Origin: Biomphalaria glabrata
Taxonomy: Eukaryota > Mollusca > Gastropoda > Planorbidae
Direction: 5' to 3'
Assembly: GCF_947242115.1 (NCBI RefSeq)
Contig: NC_074716.1
Location: forward strand, 12,397,365-12,461,364
DNA: 64,000 nt
The notes beneath the pieces are model-generated. The model searched no databases. It saw only the letters and a list, made by a program, of their open reading frames with translations, and had not been told where the DNA came from. Within the stretch, counting starts at the first letter, position 1, and every line of letters begins with the position of its first letter. Positions 63,183 through 64,000 of the stretch are shown in pieces. The position numbers and the translations under genes were made by a program.

Positions 63183-63605
63183 AAATATAATAATAATAAG
63201 GATTGTATTTGAGTCAGACGATTAATGAGGAGTGTAGCTGCGACCTACATATTTTGCCACAACTAACGCAGACATTCCTCTGACAGCTTGCCACAGTGGG
63301 TTACTTGGCAAGTGAAACCATCATAAAGGTTCGTGATTATGGTTATTATTTTATTGGGGATCCCATAATGTCTCATTACAGTCCATATAGATTCTCTGTC
63401 GATACTATCAAAAGCTTTTTCAAAGTCGACAAAAGTTGCATAGAGAGGAGATTGCTATTCGACAACTTGTTCTACAATTATTCCGAGTGTAGCTATTTGG
63501 TCAGCACAAGATCTCCCTTTTCTGAATCCGGCCTGTTCTTCTCTTAGGTGTTCATCACATGCACCCTTTATTCTGTTTAGTAGGATTCTGCTGAAAATCT
63601 TGGAT
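63183..63605 (-). mobile_element. RTE-like LINE: reverse transcriptase N-half, then C2H2 tail
   Basis: The minus strand reads from 63605: KIFSRILLNRIKGACDEHL, REEQAGFRKGRSCADQIATL, FVDFEKAFDSIDRES (motif A) and HYGIP, then GFTCQVTHCGKLS to about 63280. The finger tail (63300-63183) follows with the central reverse transcriptase missing between them. Contains at least one stop. Confidence 0.8.
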
Positions 63606-64000
63606 TCTCAGACAATAGACCAAGTAGAAAATTTTTATATACCTTGGGAGTGGTGAGTATATCAGGTGGAACAGATGAAGACATTAAACGCCGTATAAAT
63701 CTAGCGCGTCAGACATTTACACAGCTAAAACCAACCTGGAAATCTCCTCACATCTCAAACAAGACTAAACTAAGAATCTTTAACTCTAATGTCAAGGCTG
63801 TCTTACTGTATGGTTCTGAAACATGGAGAACAACTGAAGCCACAACAAAAAAATACAGACCTTCATCAACAGATGCTTGAGAAATATCCTAAAAATACAC
63901 TGGTATGACAAAGTAGAAATCCCCAAACTGTAGGAGATGAGTGGACAGAAAAATATAGAAGTGCAGATCTTAGAGAGGAAGTGGAGAAGGATTGGTCACA
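63606..64000 (+). mobile_element. RTE-like LINE C-terminal part, cut by window end
   Basis: Plus strand: SQTIDQVENFY, the YLGS-like VVSISGGTDEDIKRRINLAR, LLYGSETWRTTEATTKK, TFINRCLRNILKIHWYDKVE and WRRIGH at the end. These are the residues that follow the reverse transcriptase core in RTE proteins. It abuts the oppositely oriented N-half at 63605. Confidence 0.85.

Overview
The window looks like nuclear DNA of a heterobranch gastropod, most likely a freshwater pulmonate snail (Hygrophila). The base composition is AT-rich. Genes are split into small exons by introns of about 0.2-4 kb with GT-AG borders, and the proteins are animal-type throughout. The intergenic DNA is filled with LINE tails, tRNA-derived SINEs and hAT-type DNA transposons of kinds I recall from snail genomes. 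Genus and species cannot be told from the sequence alone.

Four complete single-copy housekeeping genes are present. Going left to right: ACAD8, mitochondrial isobutyryl-CoA dehydrogenase (+, 7546-14839, 11 coding exons, 417 aa); GFUS/TSTA3, GDP-L-fucose synthase (-, 20854-27767, 9 coding exons, 318 aa); CDC37, Hsp90 co-chaperone (+, 37062-46747, 11 exons, 376 aa); and PWP1, nucleolar WD40 protein (-, 47864-58493, 14 exons, 554 aa). I placed every exon by hand from splice sites, reading phase and remembered family sequence; all phases join and each total is a multiple of three. ACAD8/GFUS and CDC37/PWP1 are tail-to-tail pairs, while GFUS and CDC37 are head-to-head across about 9 kb of repeats. 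I see no functional link among the four (valine catabolism, fucosylation precursor, chaperone, ribosome biogenesis); this is ordinary animal gene order, not an operon.

1-7500 is repeat-rich: a hAT remnant, two related inverted-repeat elements carrying a nested LINE tail and a nested SINE, AT-rich AGATCT/TCTAGA tracts, and a tandem duplication ending just before the ACAD8 start. 14.8-20.8 kb holds SINEs, LINE tails and a tiny piggyBac-like MITE. The GFUS introns hold a LINE with a long open frame and an in-frame 48-bp minisatellite. 28-37 kb is a transposon pile-up: a minisatellite-bearing element, a hAT in a hAT in which a LINE is inserted (all three with target duplications), and a small SPIN-like hAT beside it. 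PWP1 intron 1 carries a Jockey-type LINE and a SINE. 58.5-64 kb is almost wholly LINE and DNA-transposon debris and ends inside a LINE.

The best leads are the SPIN-like hAT MITE, the triple nest with target duplications and an empty paralogue, the LINE group ending in a C2H2 finger and a hairpin, the stop-free 204-nt GFUS intron, and the paired elements with iterated terminal motifs. I recognised no retrovirus, LTR element, Polinton, CRISPR array, rRNA or genuine tRNA gene. Transposon family names come from memory, not a database search.
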